From positions 1 through 64,000 of the forward strand of contig NZ_JAJMLZ010000004.1 in the NCBI RefSeq assembly GCF_022227765.1: 64,000 bases of DNA, written 5' to 3'. Source of the DNA: Ectothiorhodospira shaposhnikovii (GTDB taxonomy: Bacteria > Pseudomonadota > Gammaproteobacteria > Ectothiorhodospirales > Ectothiorhodospiraceae). Shown in pieces: positions 19,033 to 30,552 of this stretch. Under the pieces are notes generated by a model. That model searched no databases. It was not told where the DNA came from and saw only the letters and a list, made by a program, of their open reading frames with translations. How positions within the stretch are numbered: position 1 is the first letter of the stretch; each line of letters begins with the position of its first letter. The position numbers and the translations under genes are program-made.

Positions 19033-20162
19033 TCGGAGCCCTGTTTGACAAAACCGGCACCCTGACCGGGATGGCGCACCTGATGAAGGCGGCGTCGAAC
19101 ATGCCGGGATGCGCCGGCCTGATGGTGTTGGCCTGCGTGGACAATGTCTGGACGCCGCCGCGGTTGGAAGCCCTGATGCGCGCCCAACGACTGCCTGTGT
19201 TCGGCGGGATCTTTCCTGGGCTGCTGTATGAGGGCCAGCGTTTTGAGCGTGGCACCATCGTGGTGGCCCTGTCGCAGGCGCCGACCATGGTCGTGGTACC
19301 GGATCTGGCGGCGGCTTCGGAGCAGTCCATCGCCTTGTCTCTGGAGGGGGCTTTTACCTGTCATCAGGAGCAGGATGCCGTCATGGTTGTGCTGGTGAAC
19401 GGCTTTTCAAGCCATATTTCCAAGCTGATCTCCGGCGTGTTTGACGGCATGGGCCTGAGTTGCAACTATCTGGGAGGCGGGGCCGGGAACCTGTCCTGCC
19501 CCGAAACCCCGTGCCTGTTCACCGGTGACGGCCTGCTCAAGGATGGCGCAATCATGGCCCTGATGAACCTCAAGTCCGGCATCGGTGTTTCCCACGGGTG
19601 GCGATCGATCTCTTCGCCGGTCAAGGTTTCCAAGTCCCTCAGGAACCGGGTTCTGTCCCTGAATTCCCGGCCGGCCCTGGACGTGTATGCGGAACTGATC
19701 GCGGCCCATTCCGGAGTTCGTATCCGTGCCGACAATTTCTTTGATGTGGCCAAGGGCTATCCACTGGGCATCTGCCGTTTGCGGGGGGAGTTCGTGGTGC
19801 GTGACCCACTGAGCCTGGATGAGGAGGGTGCCTTGGTCTGTGTGGGGGATGTGCCCGAGGGAGGTTATGTGGAAATCCTGCATGGAGATGTGCGGGATCT
19901 GACACAGGCGGCGGATTCGGTGGTGAAGGCGGCCGAGCGGTTGTACCCGGGGCAGGGGCTGCCGGCGCTGGGGTTTGTCTGTGATTGTATTTCCCGATCC
20001 TTGTACCTTCAGGACAAATTTCCTTCCGAGCTGCGCAAGATGCAGCGTGATTATCCCATGGTGGGGATTCTGTCCATCGGCGAGATTGCCAATAATGGTC
20101 AGGAGTGTCTGGAGTTTTACAACAAGACCATCGTCCTTGGACTGCTGGGATCACAGCATTGA
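19029..20162 (+). CDS. FIST domain sensory protein (possible NosP-like)
   Basis: 377 aa. The N-terminal FIST half contains AGLMVLACVDN, PVFGGIFPGLLYEG and VVLVNGFSS...GMGLSCNYLGGGAGNLS, and the C-terminal FIST_C half includes RADNFFDVAKGYPLGI, VRDPLSLDEEGALVCVGDVPEG and FVCDCISRSLYL. FIST proteins sense small ligands; the NosP members bind haem and report NO to a co-transcribed hybrid kinase. Here the gene overlaps the upstream kinase by 4 nt and is 9 bp from a hybrid kinase, which matches that arrangement. Haem binding cannot be judged from sequence. Confidence 0.85.
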   Translation: MIGALFDKTGTLTGMAHLMKAASNMPGCAGLMVLACVDNVWTPPRLEALMRAQRLPVFGGIFPGLLYEGQRFERGTIVVALSQAPTMVVVPDLAAASEQSIALSLEGAFTCHQEQDAVMVVLVNGFSSHISKLISGVFDGMGLSCNYLGGGAGNLSCPETPCLFTGDGLLKDGAIMALMNLKSGIGVSHGWRSISSPVKVSKSLRNRVLSLNSRPALDVYAELIAAHSGVRIRADNFFDVAKGYPLGICRLRGEFVVRDPLSLDEEGALVCVGDVPEGGYVEILHGDVRDLTQAADSVVKAAERLYPGQGLPALGFVCDCISRSLYLQDKFPSELRKMQRDYPMVGILSIGEIANNGQECLEFYNKTIVLGLLGSQH

Positions 20163-20171
20163 GTCGCCGGT

Positions 20172-22421
<2,250 letters not shown>

Positions 22422-22510
22422 ATGTCTGGAATGCTTCCAGAATGGATGGGTATGATCGGTCGGTCGGTTCCGGACATGCTCTAATAGCGTGAAAAATCGG
22501 AAGCTTGGCC

Positions 22511-22996
22511 ATGCAGCAGAATCAATCGCCTCTGACCGCCGAAGAGATCGCCTTCATCAACCACTTGAACTCTCATCCCCGAAACTCCAGCCATTCCCTG
22601 GATCGCTGGGCGCTGATCGTCGAGGACGATGGTCTGATCCGCAGCGAGCTGGCTTCGGCCATTTCCAGGATGGGCATCCTGTGTTGGCATGCAGCCAATC
22701 TGGGCGAGGCCAGGCGTCTGATGATGGATGACCCGCCGCCTTCCATCGTGTTCCTCGATCTGCGCCTGCCGGACGGCAGCGGCATGGAGTTGCTGAAGGA
22801 TCCCGCCTTCCGAAGCTGGCGTGCCCACCATGGCATTCAGGTGGTGGTCATCACCGGGCATGGTACGCCCGTGCTGGCCGAGGAAGCTCGGACCCAGGGT
22901 GCCTTTGCCTTTCTGAACAAGCCGGTAACCATCCGCCAGCTACGGGAAATCACCCGGGCCAGTCTGGATGTCCACGATGCTCTGGTCAGTCAATAA
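22511..22996 (+). CDS. Response regulator, receiver domain only
   Basis: 161 aa. After a 35-residue polar lead, the receiver shows LIVEDDGLIRSEL, the phospho-acceptor Asp in IVFLDLRLPDGSG, T in VVITGHG and K in FLNKPV. There is no output domain. The ATG at 22,511 is preferred over an in-frame TTG at 22,505. Likely relays phosphate within this kinase cluster. Confidence 0.85.
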   Translation: MQQNQSPLTAEEIAFINHLNSHPRNSSHSLDRWALIVEDDGLIRSELASAISRMGILCWHAANLGEARRLMMDDPPPSIVFLDLRLPDGSGMELLKDPAFRSWRAHHGIQVVVITGHGTPVLAEEARTQGAFAFLNKPVTIRQLREITRASLDVHDALVSQ

Positions 22997-23014
22997 CCGG
23001 CGTGAGCAGGGCTG

Positions 23015-23650
23015 ATGACGATTGCAAACGAGTTTCATGGCGGCGGCTTGCGTTATCGTGACGAGATCTCCGGCGGCGATAGCGCCGGGACAGGGAATGG
23101 TTGCTCGGCATTGCGGGTGCTGATCGTTGAAGATGAGCAGGGCATTTCCCAGGAGCTGATCTCCGATCTGGAAAGGCGGGGCGTGGAGAGTGTCCCGGTG
23201 GAGTCATCCGAGCAGGCGTTGCTGCTCCTGCACGACGGTTTTCGGCCTGATTGCATCCTCATCGATCTGATGATGCCCGAGGGAGACGGGTTCTGGCTGG
23301 TGGATCATGTCCGACGGTTTTACACTCACCATGGATGGCTCATCCCTGCGCTGGTGGTCATGACCGGGAGCGTGGAGCAGGCGTTCATCCGAGGTATCTT
23401 TCGCAAGAAGGTGGATGACTTTCTGCTCAAGCCCGCGGATATGGCGGGCTTTCGTGACGTGGTCCTGAGAGGATGCGCCCTGACCCGGTTGAGGATGCAA
23501 CTGCTGCGTCAAGGCATTCCCGGCTGCCAACCCTCCATTTCAGCCCAGGAGGCCCGCTCGATTCTGCAATCTCTGGTGCCCGAGGAGAACCTGGAAGAAG
23601 TGATTCAGGCCCTGTACAGGGAAGGGGTGTTGCCGCCGGTGACCCTGTAG
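23015..23650 (+). CDS. Response regulator with divergent C-terminal tail
   Basis: 211 aa. A receiver begins near residue 34: VLIVEDEQGISQEL, CILIDLMMPEGDGFWL (Asp), VVMTGSVEQ and DFLLKPADM. The final ~60 residues (RLRMQLLRQGIPGCQPSISAQEARSIL...) form a short helical region, not a known DNA-binding domain. The last 46 bp overlap, tail to tail, the minus-strand gene 23,605-24,156, so one of the two ends may be shorter in practice. Confidence 0.82.
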   Translation: MTIANEFHGGGLRYRDEISGGDSAGTGNGCSALRVLIVEDEQGISQELISDLERRGVESVPVESSEQALLLLHDGFRPDCILIDLMMPEGDGFWLVDHVRRFYTHHGWLIPALVVMTGSVEQAFIRGIFRKKVDDFLLKPADMAGFRDVVLRGCALTRLRMQLLRQGIPGCQPSISAQEARSILQSLVPEENLEEVIQALYREGVLPPVTL

Positions 23651-24156
23651 GAGGGCACCGGGGCCATGGACGTGTCCGAAACCGTCTGCGGAAGCGACCG
23701 GGCGCCGGCACGATTGAGAGCCGCACACCAGCCGCCGATGGATTCGGAGATTCGGGTGATGACGTCGAGGAGGTTTTCCCGGTCATCAGGGTCCGGCTCG
23801 AAGAGTTCCCGTGAACTCCATTGTGCAACCCTGAAGATTTTGTGCCGGCAGTCGGGGAACTGCTGTATGAGGTGTTGTTTTTGACGGTTGTCCTGTACCA
23901 GGACATGGGTGGCCGAGATCAGGGCGGACCGGCTGAATGCCATGCCCGTTGTCTGATCGGGTTCAATGCCGACCGGGTGCAGAATGTCCCGTAGCTGTGG
24001 CCGGGTCGGCGCGGGCGGGTGTGAGGTCAGGCTCATGGACCGAATGCGGGTATCCGGGGGCAATCGGGCGGTATGCTGGAATAGGGCGACGATCACGTTG
24101 CCAAGGCTGTGGCCTTCTCCCGTGATGATGAGGATGTCCAGGGGGCGCTTGATCAT
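23605..24156 (-). CDS. Degenerate low-molecular-weight phosphatase-like protein
   Basis: 183 aa. The order of elements follows LMW protein tyrosine phosphatases: first strand PLDILIITGEGHSLGNVIVALFQH, then SATHVLVQDNRQKQHLIQQFPDCRHKIF and FEPDPDDRENL (the D-P acid loop). The catalytic C-x5-R loop that should follow the first strand is missing: no Cys is there. It therefore may bind rather than hydrolyse phosphorylated receivers. The C-terminal 25 residues overlap the end of the opposite response regulator. It follows 24,158-24,406 with a 1-bp gap. Confidence 0.6.
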   Translation of the reverse strand: MIKRPLDILIITGEGHSLGNVIVALFQHTARLPPDTRIRSMSLTSHPPAPTRPQLRDILHPVGIEPDQTTGMAFSRSALISATHVLVQDNRQKQHLIQQFPDCRHKIFRVAQWSSRELFEPDPDDRENLLDVITRISESIGGWCAALNRAGARSLPQTVSDTSMAPVPSYRVTGGNTPSLYRA

Positions 24157-24157
24157 G

Positions 24158-24406
24158 TCAGATGACCCACAGAAGGTAGCTCAGGGTGAAGATCACCATG
24201 CTGATCAGTAACGTGACCGCGGATATGGCGATCATGAGACTGACCTGTGGATCTTCATGCCGTCGCTGGATGCCGTGATCCTGCTTCAGGTCCTTGTCGT
24301 CATTCACAAGAATGAGATTGATCTGCATCGGGGTCTGAGGGCTTTTGGGGAGCAGGGTTTCCACGCTGCGATAGACTGCGGCCGGCCGATGCACGATGTG
24401 TGTCAT
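24158..24406 (-). CDS. Small membrane protein, C-terminal anchor
   Basis: 82 aa. A polar N-terminal part is followed by one membrane segment at the very end (about residues 58-80, SLMIAISAVTLLISMVIFTLSYLL). It is directly upstream of the phosphatase-like gene, with a single base between stop and start, so they form an operon. Not recognised by family. Confidence 0.6.
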   Translation of the reverse strand: MTHIVHRPAAVYRSVETLLPKSPQTPMQINLILVNDDKDLKQDHGIQRRHEDPQVSLMIAISAVTLLISMVIFTLSYLLWVI

Positions 24407-24678
24407 TTCAAGATCCCTGAAGTGTCAGGTTTTAACGATGCCTTTGCCGTGCCCGGAATGGAAATGAAAAAGAATCCATTCCGGAGGTGGCTCGCTTCAG
24501 GTGTATGTCGCTTCCCGTGTTTTCCGACAAAAGGCTCGGATTTGGAACTATTGGGTGGTCATCGTCCTGTCACTACTGCATTGCAAAGGATAAAATATCC
24601 AAATTAATTAAGGCTTTGGATATTTTCAGAAGTGCAACGCGCGAGGGATGTGGCTTGAAGGCACTGCCGAATCATGAA

Positions 24679-25563
24679 ATGAGCAGGGTGCTGGTTCTGG
24701 ATGACGAGCCGGATATCCTTGAGGAACTGGAGGCGATGCTCAAGCGCGCCGGCTTCGATCCCATCGTCAGAACGGACCCTCGCCAGGCGCTGGAATGCCT
24801 TGAACAGGACATCGGCATTCGCATTCTGGTATCCGACATCCGGATGCCCGGCTGGGACGGTATGGATCTGGTCAGGGCCCTGACCAAGAGCCAGGGGGAG
24901 GATCGTGCTGAAATCGTCTTCATGAGCGGCTACGCCTCCCGTGATCATGTGCAAAGTGCATTGCGCATGGAGGCGGCCGATTTCCTGTTCAAGCCATTCC
25001 GGGAGCAGGAGTTCATCCTGGCGGTGCGGCGTGCCCTGCGCCGGGATCTGGAAAAGCGTCAGCTCAGGGAAGTCCTGAGCATCACCCAGGGACAACTCAG
25101 CAAGATTGAGTCCCGTCTACGCTACCTGCATTCGGAAAAGGAAGATATCGAGCCGGAATCGGTCAGGGGGGGTAGCCGGACGGCGGCTGACGGCAAGGAC
25201 GGCGGGCTGGCCAGTGCCGGTGCCCGGCGCATCCTGAAAAATGCCGCGGAAGCCCGCGCCCTGCGCGGCCGTTTTTTTGACCCGGAACTGTGCTCCGGGG
25301 CAACCTGGAACATTATGGTGGATCTGATGATTGCCCGGCTGGCCAACCGGCCCGATTATGTGTCCAGTCTGGCGGTGGGGTCCGGCATCCCGCTGACCAC
25401 CGCGCTGCGCCACGTGGAGGACCTGGTCAACCGGGGGTTGGTGCGCAAGGAGCGTGATCCTTCCGACCGGCGTCGTGTGTTCCTGTGGCTGACCGACGAG
25501 GCGGCGAGAAAAATGGAAGGCTTCCTGGAGGCGTGCGCCAGCGACAGCCTGCTGGAGATTTGA
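24679..25563 (+). CDS. Response regulator with MarR-like winged helix output
   Basis: 294 aa. The receiver (1-120) carries VLVLDDEPDILEEL, LVSDIRMPGWDG (Asp), FMSGYA and FLFKPF. A coiled segment and a low-complexity linker follow. The C-terminal domain (about 195-294), LMIARLANRPDYVSSLAVGSGIPLTTALRHVEDLVNRGLVRKERDPSDRRRVFLWLTDEA, is a winged helix of the MarR kind. This output is rare among response regulators. A longer frame from 24,487 exists, but MSRVLVLDDE is the natural receiver start. Confidence 0.85.
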   Translation: MSRVLVLDDEPDILEELEAMLKRAGFDPIVRTDPRQALECLEQDIGIRILVSDIRMPGWDGMDLVRALTKSQGEDRAEIVFMSGYASRDHVQSALRMEAADFLFKPFREQEFILAVRRALRRDLEKRQLREVLSITQGQLSKIESRLRYLHSEKEDIEPESVRGGSRTAADGKDGGLASAGARRILKNAAEARALRGRFFDPELCSGATWNIMVDLMIARLANRPDYVSSLAVGSGIPLTTALRHVEDLVNRGLVRKERDPSDRRRVFLWLTDEAARKMEGFLEACASDSLLEI

Positions 25564-25622
25564 GCCTGGATCGGCACCGATTCGGCGATTGAAATTTTTC
25601 GTGCATTTTTCAAAAAAGCCGT

Positions 25623-25628
25623 TATAAT
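25623..25628 (+). promoter_or_regulatory. -10 element of the tRNA promoter
   Basis: Perfect TATAAT 38 bp before tRNA-Asp, followed by GCGCCTCC, a GC-rich discriminator-like stretch usual for stable RNA. No good -35 hexamer is at the ideal spacing. Confidence 0.55.
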
Positions 25629-25665
25629 GCGCCTCCATCACACAGGCAGTGTGGTGAAGCAATCT

Positions 25666-25742
25666 GGAGTGGTAGTTCAGTTGGTTAGAATACCGGCCTG
25701 TCACGCCGGGGGTCGCGGGTTCGAGTCCCGTCCACTCCGCCA
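25666..25742 (+). tRNA. tRNA-Asp (GTC)
   Basis: 77 nt with CCA encoded. Acceptor GGAGTGG/CCACTCC, D loop AGTTCAGTTGGTTAGAAT, anticodon stem-loop CCGGC-CTGTCAC-GCCGG (anticodon GTC) and T loop GGGTTCGAGTCCC are all intact. Confidence 0.98.
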
Positions 25743-25796
25743 TTTTTGAATCCCTGGAGCAGAAGGCTGCAGGGTGTATTGTTTTTCAAGTGTCTT

Positions 25797-25871
<75 letters not shown>

Positions 25872-26041
25872 CCCCCCCTCCTATCTGTCTCCCATGCCCC
25901 CTGAGTTGTCCGGCGGCATGTTCCTGCGTTTCTCGTCTTCAGCATCTTGCCTGAATGAGGCATGATGGTTCCGTGGTACCGATGCACCCCCTGTGTGCGG
26001 CATCGGCATCCAATCCTGGTTAACCGGAACGGGACTGATTC

Positions 26042-26836
26042 ATGCGTCAAAGGGTGTGTGTGGAAGATCTGGCCATCTTGCTCATCGAGCCGTCACGGAC
26101 ACAGCGCCAGATCATCATCCGGCTGCTGTCCGAGGGGCATATCCTCAAGATCGAAAGCGTGGGCAGCGCGGCGGCCGCCCTTGAACTCATGGCCACCTAC
26201 ATACCGGACCTGCTGATTTCCAGTTTCTACCTGCCGGACATGGAAGCACCCGAGCTGTTTGCCAGGATGCTGGAGGACCCGCGCCTGGTGGAGGTGCCCA
26301 AGATGGTCATTTCCAGCGAGCAGCACCATGACAAGCTGGATGCGGTGCGTCAGAGCGGCGTGCTGGCCCTGCTGCCCAAGCCCTTTGATCGAGATGATCT
26401 GGAACGGGCCCTGACGGTGACCCTGGATTATCTGGAGGAAGAGGAACTGGAACTGGAGGATCGGGACATCGCCGACGTGAGGGTGTTGCTGGTGGATGAT
26501 TCCCGCATGGCGCGCAATCATTTGTCCCGGGTGCTGGAGCATGTGGGGATACAGCACATCGACCAGGTGGAAAACGGTGCCCTGGCCCTGGAGCAGTTGC
26601 GCCGGCATGAGTATGACCTGGTGGTGACCGATTACAACATGCCGGTCATGGATGGCCAGGCCCTGGTCAACGAGATCCGCGGCAACCCCGCCTATGTTCA
26701 TATTCCTGTGATGATGGTGACGTCCGAGTCGGACGCCTCCCGGCTGTCCTCGGTAAAGAAGGCGGGAGTGTCCGCCATCTGCGACAAGCCCTTCGAAGTG
26801 GATCAGGTACGCAGGTTGTTGCGGCGGATGATCTAG
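26042..26836 (+). CDS. Response regulator with two tandem receiver domains
   Basis: 264 aa. Receiver 1 (about 10-130) is degenerate: LLIEPSRTQRQII has Glu-Pro for the acid pair and LLISSFYLPDME has Ser where the phospho-Asp should be, although LLPKPFDRDDL keeps the Lys. Receiver 2 (about 143-262) is complete: VLLVDDSRMARN, LVVTDYNMPVMDG (Asp), MVTSES and ICDKPFEVD. Such proteins work like CheY or in phosphorelays. An acidic linker (LEEEELELEDRD) joins them. It lies alone after the tRNA genes. Confidence 0.87.
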   Translation: MRQRVCVEDLAILLIEPSRTQRQIIIRLLSEGHILKIESVGSAAAALELMATYIPDLLISSFYLPDMEAPELFARMLEDPRLVEVPKMVISSEQHHDKLDAVRQSGVLALLPKPFDRDDLERALTVTLDYLEEEELELEDRDIADVRVLLVDDSRMARNHLSRVLEHVGIQHIDQVENGALALEQLRRHEYDLVVTDYNMPVMDGQALVNEIRGNPAYVHIPVMMVTSESDASRLSSVKKAGVSAICDKPFEVDQVRRLLRRMI

Positions 26837-26884
26837 CCGCGTCGCCGGTGATCGAATCAATCCCAGTCAAGGCATCCGAATAAT

Positions 26885-26907
26885 AAAGTCGACACGCGGT
26901 CGACTTT
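26885..26907. repeat. 9-bp perfect inverted repeat
   Basis: AAAGTCGAC-ACGCG-GTCGACTTT, midway between the double receiver gene and the large gene at 26,932. No T run follows. It can be an operator for the downstream gene or a weak terminator. Confidence 0.6.
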
Positions 26908-26931
26908 ACGGGGTGCTTGCGCCGTACAACC

Positions 26932-29900
26932 ATGAGCTTCTTGGTTGACGGGAGCGCACACGTGTCCAGCAGATTGTCTTCCAGCAGTCTTCGGCGGTCG
27001 GTTGTCTTGGCGTCCGGCCTTGTGGTCGTGGGTACACTGGTGCCCTTGGCCCTGGAATCCTCACGGTTGCACGCCGGGCCATTGTTGCCGGAGGCGTTGC
27101 GCACGGAAGAGGCGCTGACGGTCCGGGCGCTGGTGGGGTTCGATCTGCTGCCGGCACAGACCGTCTCGGAGTTGGTCCGCCTGCGTCAGGCCGGCATCGA
27201 TGTATTGCCCATGACGATCGGGGACCTGGAGCGGCTACTGACCGGGGCACCGGCCGATCTGCCCGAAGCTTCGCGCCGGACCCTGACCGCGATCCTGCAA
27301 CAGATGCAGGATACGCTCGGTCTCGCGGAAGGGGCGGGAGAGGCCGCTCCCGTACCCGCCTTTGTCTCCCTGCCGGCCTTGCCGATGCCGCCCTCGTTCC
27401 CGTTGGAACAGATGGGGGAGACCCATTACACCGCCCTGATCTCCATTGCCATGGAAGGTACCCGGGCGATGATGGGGCCGATGTCTTCGGCGGATGAGGC
27501 GCGGTTCGAGGCCTACTGGAAACCCTATTTTGATTTTCCCGATGCATCGATCATCGCGTACTTCAAGGCGGCGATCCCCTTGTTGTCGGAATTCGTGGTG
27601 TTGCGTCAGGCGCAGGCGAAGGCCGCCGAAGCGTTCGATGATGCCTGGGAGGAGGCCATGCTGGCGGCCGCCTATGACAGCGAGGCGGACACCCGGGCGG
27701 CATTGAATCTGGCGCTGATGCAGCAGGACTACATGCGTGCCCTGCAGGCGCGCATGGATGACGTGACCCGTGCCATGGATGCGCTGGGTGACCCGCCCGA
27801 TCCGGTGGAACAGAAGGCCGAGGCCGCCCGCCGTCATCAGTCCGCCATCGATGCCATTCTGGAAGCCTTGCCGCCCGATGCCCCCCATGAGGGGCTTTGG
27901 GTGGGGCAAGGGGGTGTGGCCGGCAGTATGGTGATGGACGAGCTGCCCGGTTTTCCCGTGCTGTTTCTCGTCTATGCGGTGGGGGATCGGGATGATCCCG
28001 AATACCGGGCCTTTTTCCTCGGTGAGCCGGACGAGGAGGAAGGCATCCATGAGTATGTGCAGATACTGCCCATGCGCGATGGGGAGCACGCGTTCATTCC
28101 GGGGCTGTTCCATGGGTTTTCCCGAGGGCATTTCCACGCGGAATTCGAAGATGAGGATGGGGAGGATACCCTGATCATCCAGGCCAGGCAGCTGACCGAT
28201 CCGAACCAGGCGGTGGTCTATCCTTCCGACATCGATAGCGCCGCCTTTGAAAGGGCGTATCGACAGAAGATGGCAGCGTTGGCGCGGGAGCGGGAGGCGT
28301 TGGTGGCGGCGGAAGGTGGAGACCCGGTGGAAAATGCCGCCCGCCTGGTTGGTGCCCATGCCGGGCTGGCGGTGGCCGAAGCCATCACGACGGCCTATGT
28401 GAACATGGCGCGCACCACGTTCGCCCTGACGCCGGCGTTTCAGCGGGCGTCCCGGGAATGGCTGAGTCAGCGCCCCTGGAGCGAGGATTCCAGCCTGCAA
28501 GAGGACTTGCGTCAGTTCAACGCCCTGTTCGACCGGCACGCCGCCGGCGTGACTGTGGCCACCGGCGATGCCCCAGGGCCTCGGCCGTCCGCGCCTCCCG
28601 TGGCGCAGAGCTCGGAGGAGGCGGCACGGCAGCAGGCTGAGCTGGCCGAAGCGCAGGCCGAAGCCGAGCGAAAGCAGGCGCGGATCAAGACTCACGAGCA
28701 CAACATCACCATGATCGGGCACTATCTGCGTCGGGAGCAGGAAGAGCTGGCCGTAGAGACCGACCCGGAGCGCCGTGCCGCCCTGGAGTTCCGCATCATC
28801 ACCCGCATGGCCGACCTGCAGTCGGAGCAGGATCTGATCGATTCCATTCGTACCGGTACGCTGGTGCGCACCCGCAGCGTGTTCGATGACTATGCCCATC
28901 AGGGCTTTATCGAGAACATCCGCCAGTCTCAGCGGCAGATGGAGGATTTCACCCGGGGCGTGGATGCCCTGTATCGGTTGAGCGGGATGTTGCCCGACCA
29001 TGAGCGAGAACAGGCGCGGCGCTTCATCGAAAACCAGCTCACCCCAGAGGTGCGTCAAAAAATGGATCAGGATGTCGTGCAGCGGATGGCCTCTGCCATC
29101 GGCCAGCAGGTACGGGGATTCCACGAGCTGGAGCAGGCCCGGGCCGAGGAGGAACTGGCCTGGCATCAGTACAAGGTGGAAACCGCCGAAACCCTTCAGG
29201 CCGCGGCCAACCGGAGCATGATGGTGGCTTCGTTGTTCGGAGGGCGCCCCGCCAATCTGGCCTACCAGGGCATCACCGGGTACATACAGGGGGGGCCGAG
29301 GGAGGCGATGTTGCAGACCGCGGCCTACATGGGACCCAAGGTGAACGCGGCCGCCGAGGCGGTCCGCGGCTATCAGGAGGATGGCCTGATGGAGGGTGTC
29401 CGGCGCGGGGCGGTTTCTTTTGCCACTTCCAAGGCCATGGAATATGGCTTCAGCAAGCTGCTCGGGGGTGGGGCAGGGACTCGGCAGCAAACCCAGGGGG
29501 CCTCCGGCGCCGGGCAGCGGCCGATGGCGCTGCCTTCGGCCGCGGATCGCCAGGCCCAGGCGGAATTCCATCGGGCACGTGCCGAGGGCGAGCGTCTGGT
29601 GCGAGAGTTTCAGGCCAGCCAGCAACAGCTCCTGGCGGCGGGTAGGGCGGGCAGGTCTGCCAGTGAGATCACCCTGCTGCAGAACATGGTTCGCAACAAG
29701 GCGGCGGCCATCAACGGCAATCCCAGTGCAAAGAATTTTCTCAAATATCAGGGCGCCTATGGCACCCAGGCTGCCTACAACGCCCATTTGAAATCGATTC
29801 ATGCCGAAGTGGAGGCCGGTTTCCATGCGGGCATGGGCAGTCGTGGCTGGAATCGACAGCCGTTGCGGGAGTTCCGCAATGCCGCCAGTGCCGGCTCGGT

Positions 29901-30492
29901 GGGCATGGATTATGACATCGGTCTGGATGAGGCCCTGGTGCGTTCATTGCAGAAAGGCGGCAGGCCCGCGGGCGTGCATGAATGGCAGCGGGATGCCCAG
30001 CGGGCCTGGGACGAGGCTTATCGCAAGGTGACCGGACGCAGTGCTCAGCAGGCCTGGGAGAACGTGACCACCAGCGTTCATCCCGAGAGCTACAGGGACG
30101 TGGCCTGGCTATCCTCCAACCGACGCAATATCTCCAGGGCCTGGGGGCAGCAGGCGGCGGATGTGACCCGTTACAAGTCCTGGCACATGCTCAACGATCC
30201 TTCCTTGAGTCATTTTGAAAGGCTGCAGGAGGTTTCGAGGGGGGCGGCGAAGGATTTTGCCAAGATCGGCCGGGTGACCGCCGCCTCGCCGGCTTCTGCC
30301 GAGGCGCTTCGGCAGTCCCGGAATCACTGGGGGGAGGTGGTTCGTGTGCTGGAGGATTTCGGCAACAACACGCTGGACCCGCTGGAGGCCAATCGCCGTA
30401 TCCATCAGCTCACCGGCGGCAAGTCGATCCCGGATGTGGTGGAGGACATGGCCATGCTCATGGAGAGCATTACCCGATTTGGACCGAGATAG
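26932..30492 (+). CDS. Large protein of unknown function, modular, secreted-toxin-like layout
   Basis: About 1,186 aa, not recognised. Residues about 20-42 are a hydrophobic stretch (SVVLASGLVVVGTLVPLAL) after SSSLRR, consistent with a signal/anchor. Residues 50-480 are mixed; about 530-680 are helical with Ala/Glu-rich coiled coils. Near 760-850 there is a Gly/Ala-rich part with weak hydrophobicity. The last ~320 residues (from ADRQAQAEFHRARAEG) form a distinct module with NPSAKNFLKYQG and GSVGMDYDIGLDEAL. This layout resembles polymorphic toxins, but no known toxin motif or immunity gene is visible. The start may also be TTG 26,917; neither has a strong ribosome site. Confidence 0.7.
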   Translation: MSFLVDGSAHVSSRLSSSSLRRSVVLASGLVVVGTLVPLALESSRLHAGPLLPEALRTEEALTVRALVGFDLLPAQTVSELVRLRQAGIDVLPMTIGDLERLLTGAPADLPEASRRTLTAILQQMQDTLGLAEGAGEAAPVPAFVSLPALPMPPSFPLEQMGETHYTALISIAMEGTRAMMGPMSSADEARFEAYWKPYFDFPDASIIAYFKAAIPLLSEFVVLRQAQAKAAEAFDDAWEEAMLAAAYDSEADTRAALNLALMQQDYMRALQARMDDVTRAMDALGDPPDPVEQKAEAARRHQSAIDAILEALPPDAPHEGLWVGQGGVAGSMVMDELPGFPVLFLVYAVGDRDDPEYRAFFLGEPDEEEGIHEYVQILPMRDGEHAFIPGLFHGFSRGHFHAEFEDEDGEDTLIIQARQLTDPNQAVVYPSDIDSAAFERAYRQKMAALAREREALVAAEGGDPVENAARLVGAHAGLAVAEAITTAYVNMARTTFALTPAFQRASREWLSQRPWSEDSSLQEDLRQFNALFDRHAAGVTVATGDAPGPRPSAPPVAQSSEEAARQQAELAEAQAEAERKQARIKTHEHNITMIGHYLRREQEELAVETDPERRAALEFRIITRMADLQSEQDLIDSIRTGTLVRTRSVFDDYAHQGFIENIRQSQRQMEDFTRGVDALYRLSGMLPDHEREQARRFIENQLTPEVRQKMDQDVVQRMASAIGQQVRGFHELEQARAEEELAWHQYKVETAETLQAAANRSMMVASLFGGRPANLAYQGITGYIQGGPREAMLQTAAYMGPKVNAAAEAVRGYQEDGLMEGVRRGAVSFATSKAMEYGFSKLLGGGAGTRQQTQGASGAGQRPMALPSAADRQAQAEFHRARAEGERLVREFQASQQQLLAAGRAGRSASEITLLQNMVRNKAAAINGNPSAKNFLKYQGAYGTQAAYNAHLKSIHAEVEAGFHAGMGSRGWNRQPLREFRNAASAGSVGMDYDIGLDEALVRSLQKGGRPAGVHEWQRDAQRAWDEAYRKVTGRSAQQAWENVTTSVHPESYRDVAWLSSNRRNISRAWGQQAADVTRYKSWHMLNDPSLSHFERLQEVSRGAAKDFAKIGRVTAASPASAEALRQSRNHWGEVVRVLEDFGNNTLDPLEANRRIHQLTGGKSIPDVVEDMAMLMESITRFGPR

Positions 30493-30502
30493 CCGAAGGC
30501 AC

Positions 30503-30541
30503 AAAAAAAGCGGCCCGGGTATCCCGTAAGCCGCTCTTTTT
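30503..30541. terminator. Bidirectional Rho-independent terminator
   Basis: Stem AGCGGC/GCCGCT with an inner CGGG/CCCG pair, A run to the left and T run to the right. It can end the large gene (+) and the tRNA-Val transcript (-). Confidence 0.88.
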
Positions 30542-30552
30542 ACTGCATTTTT

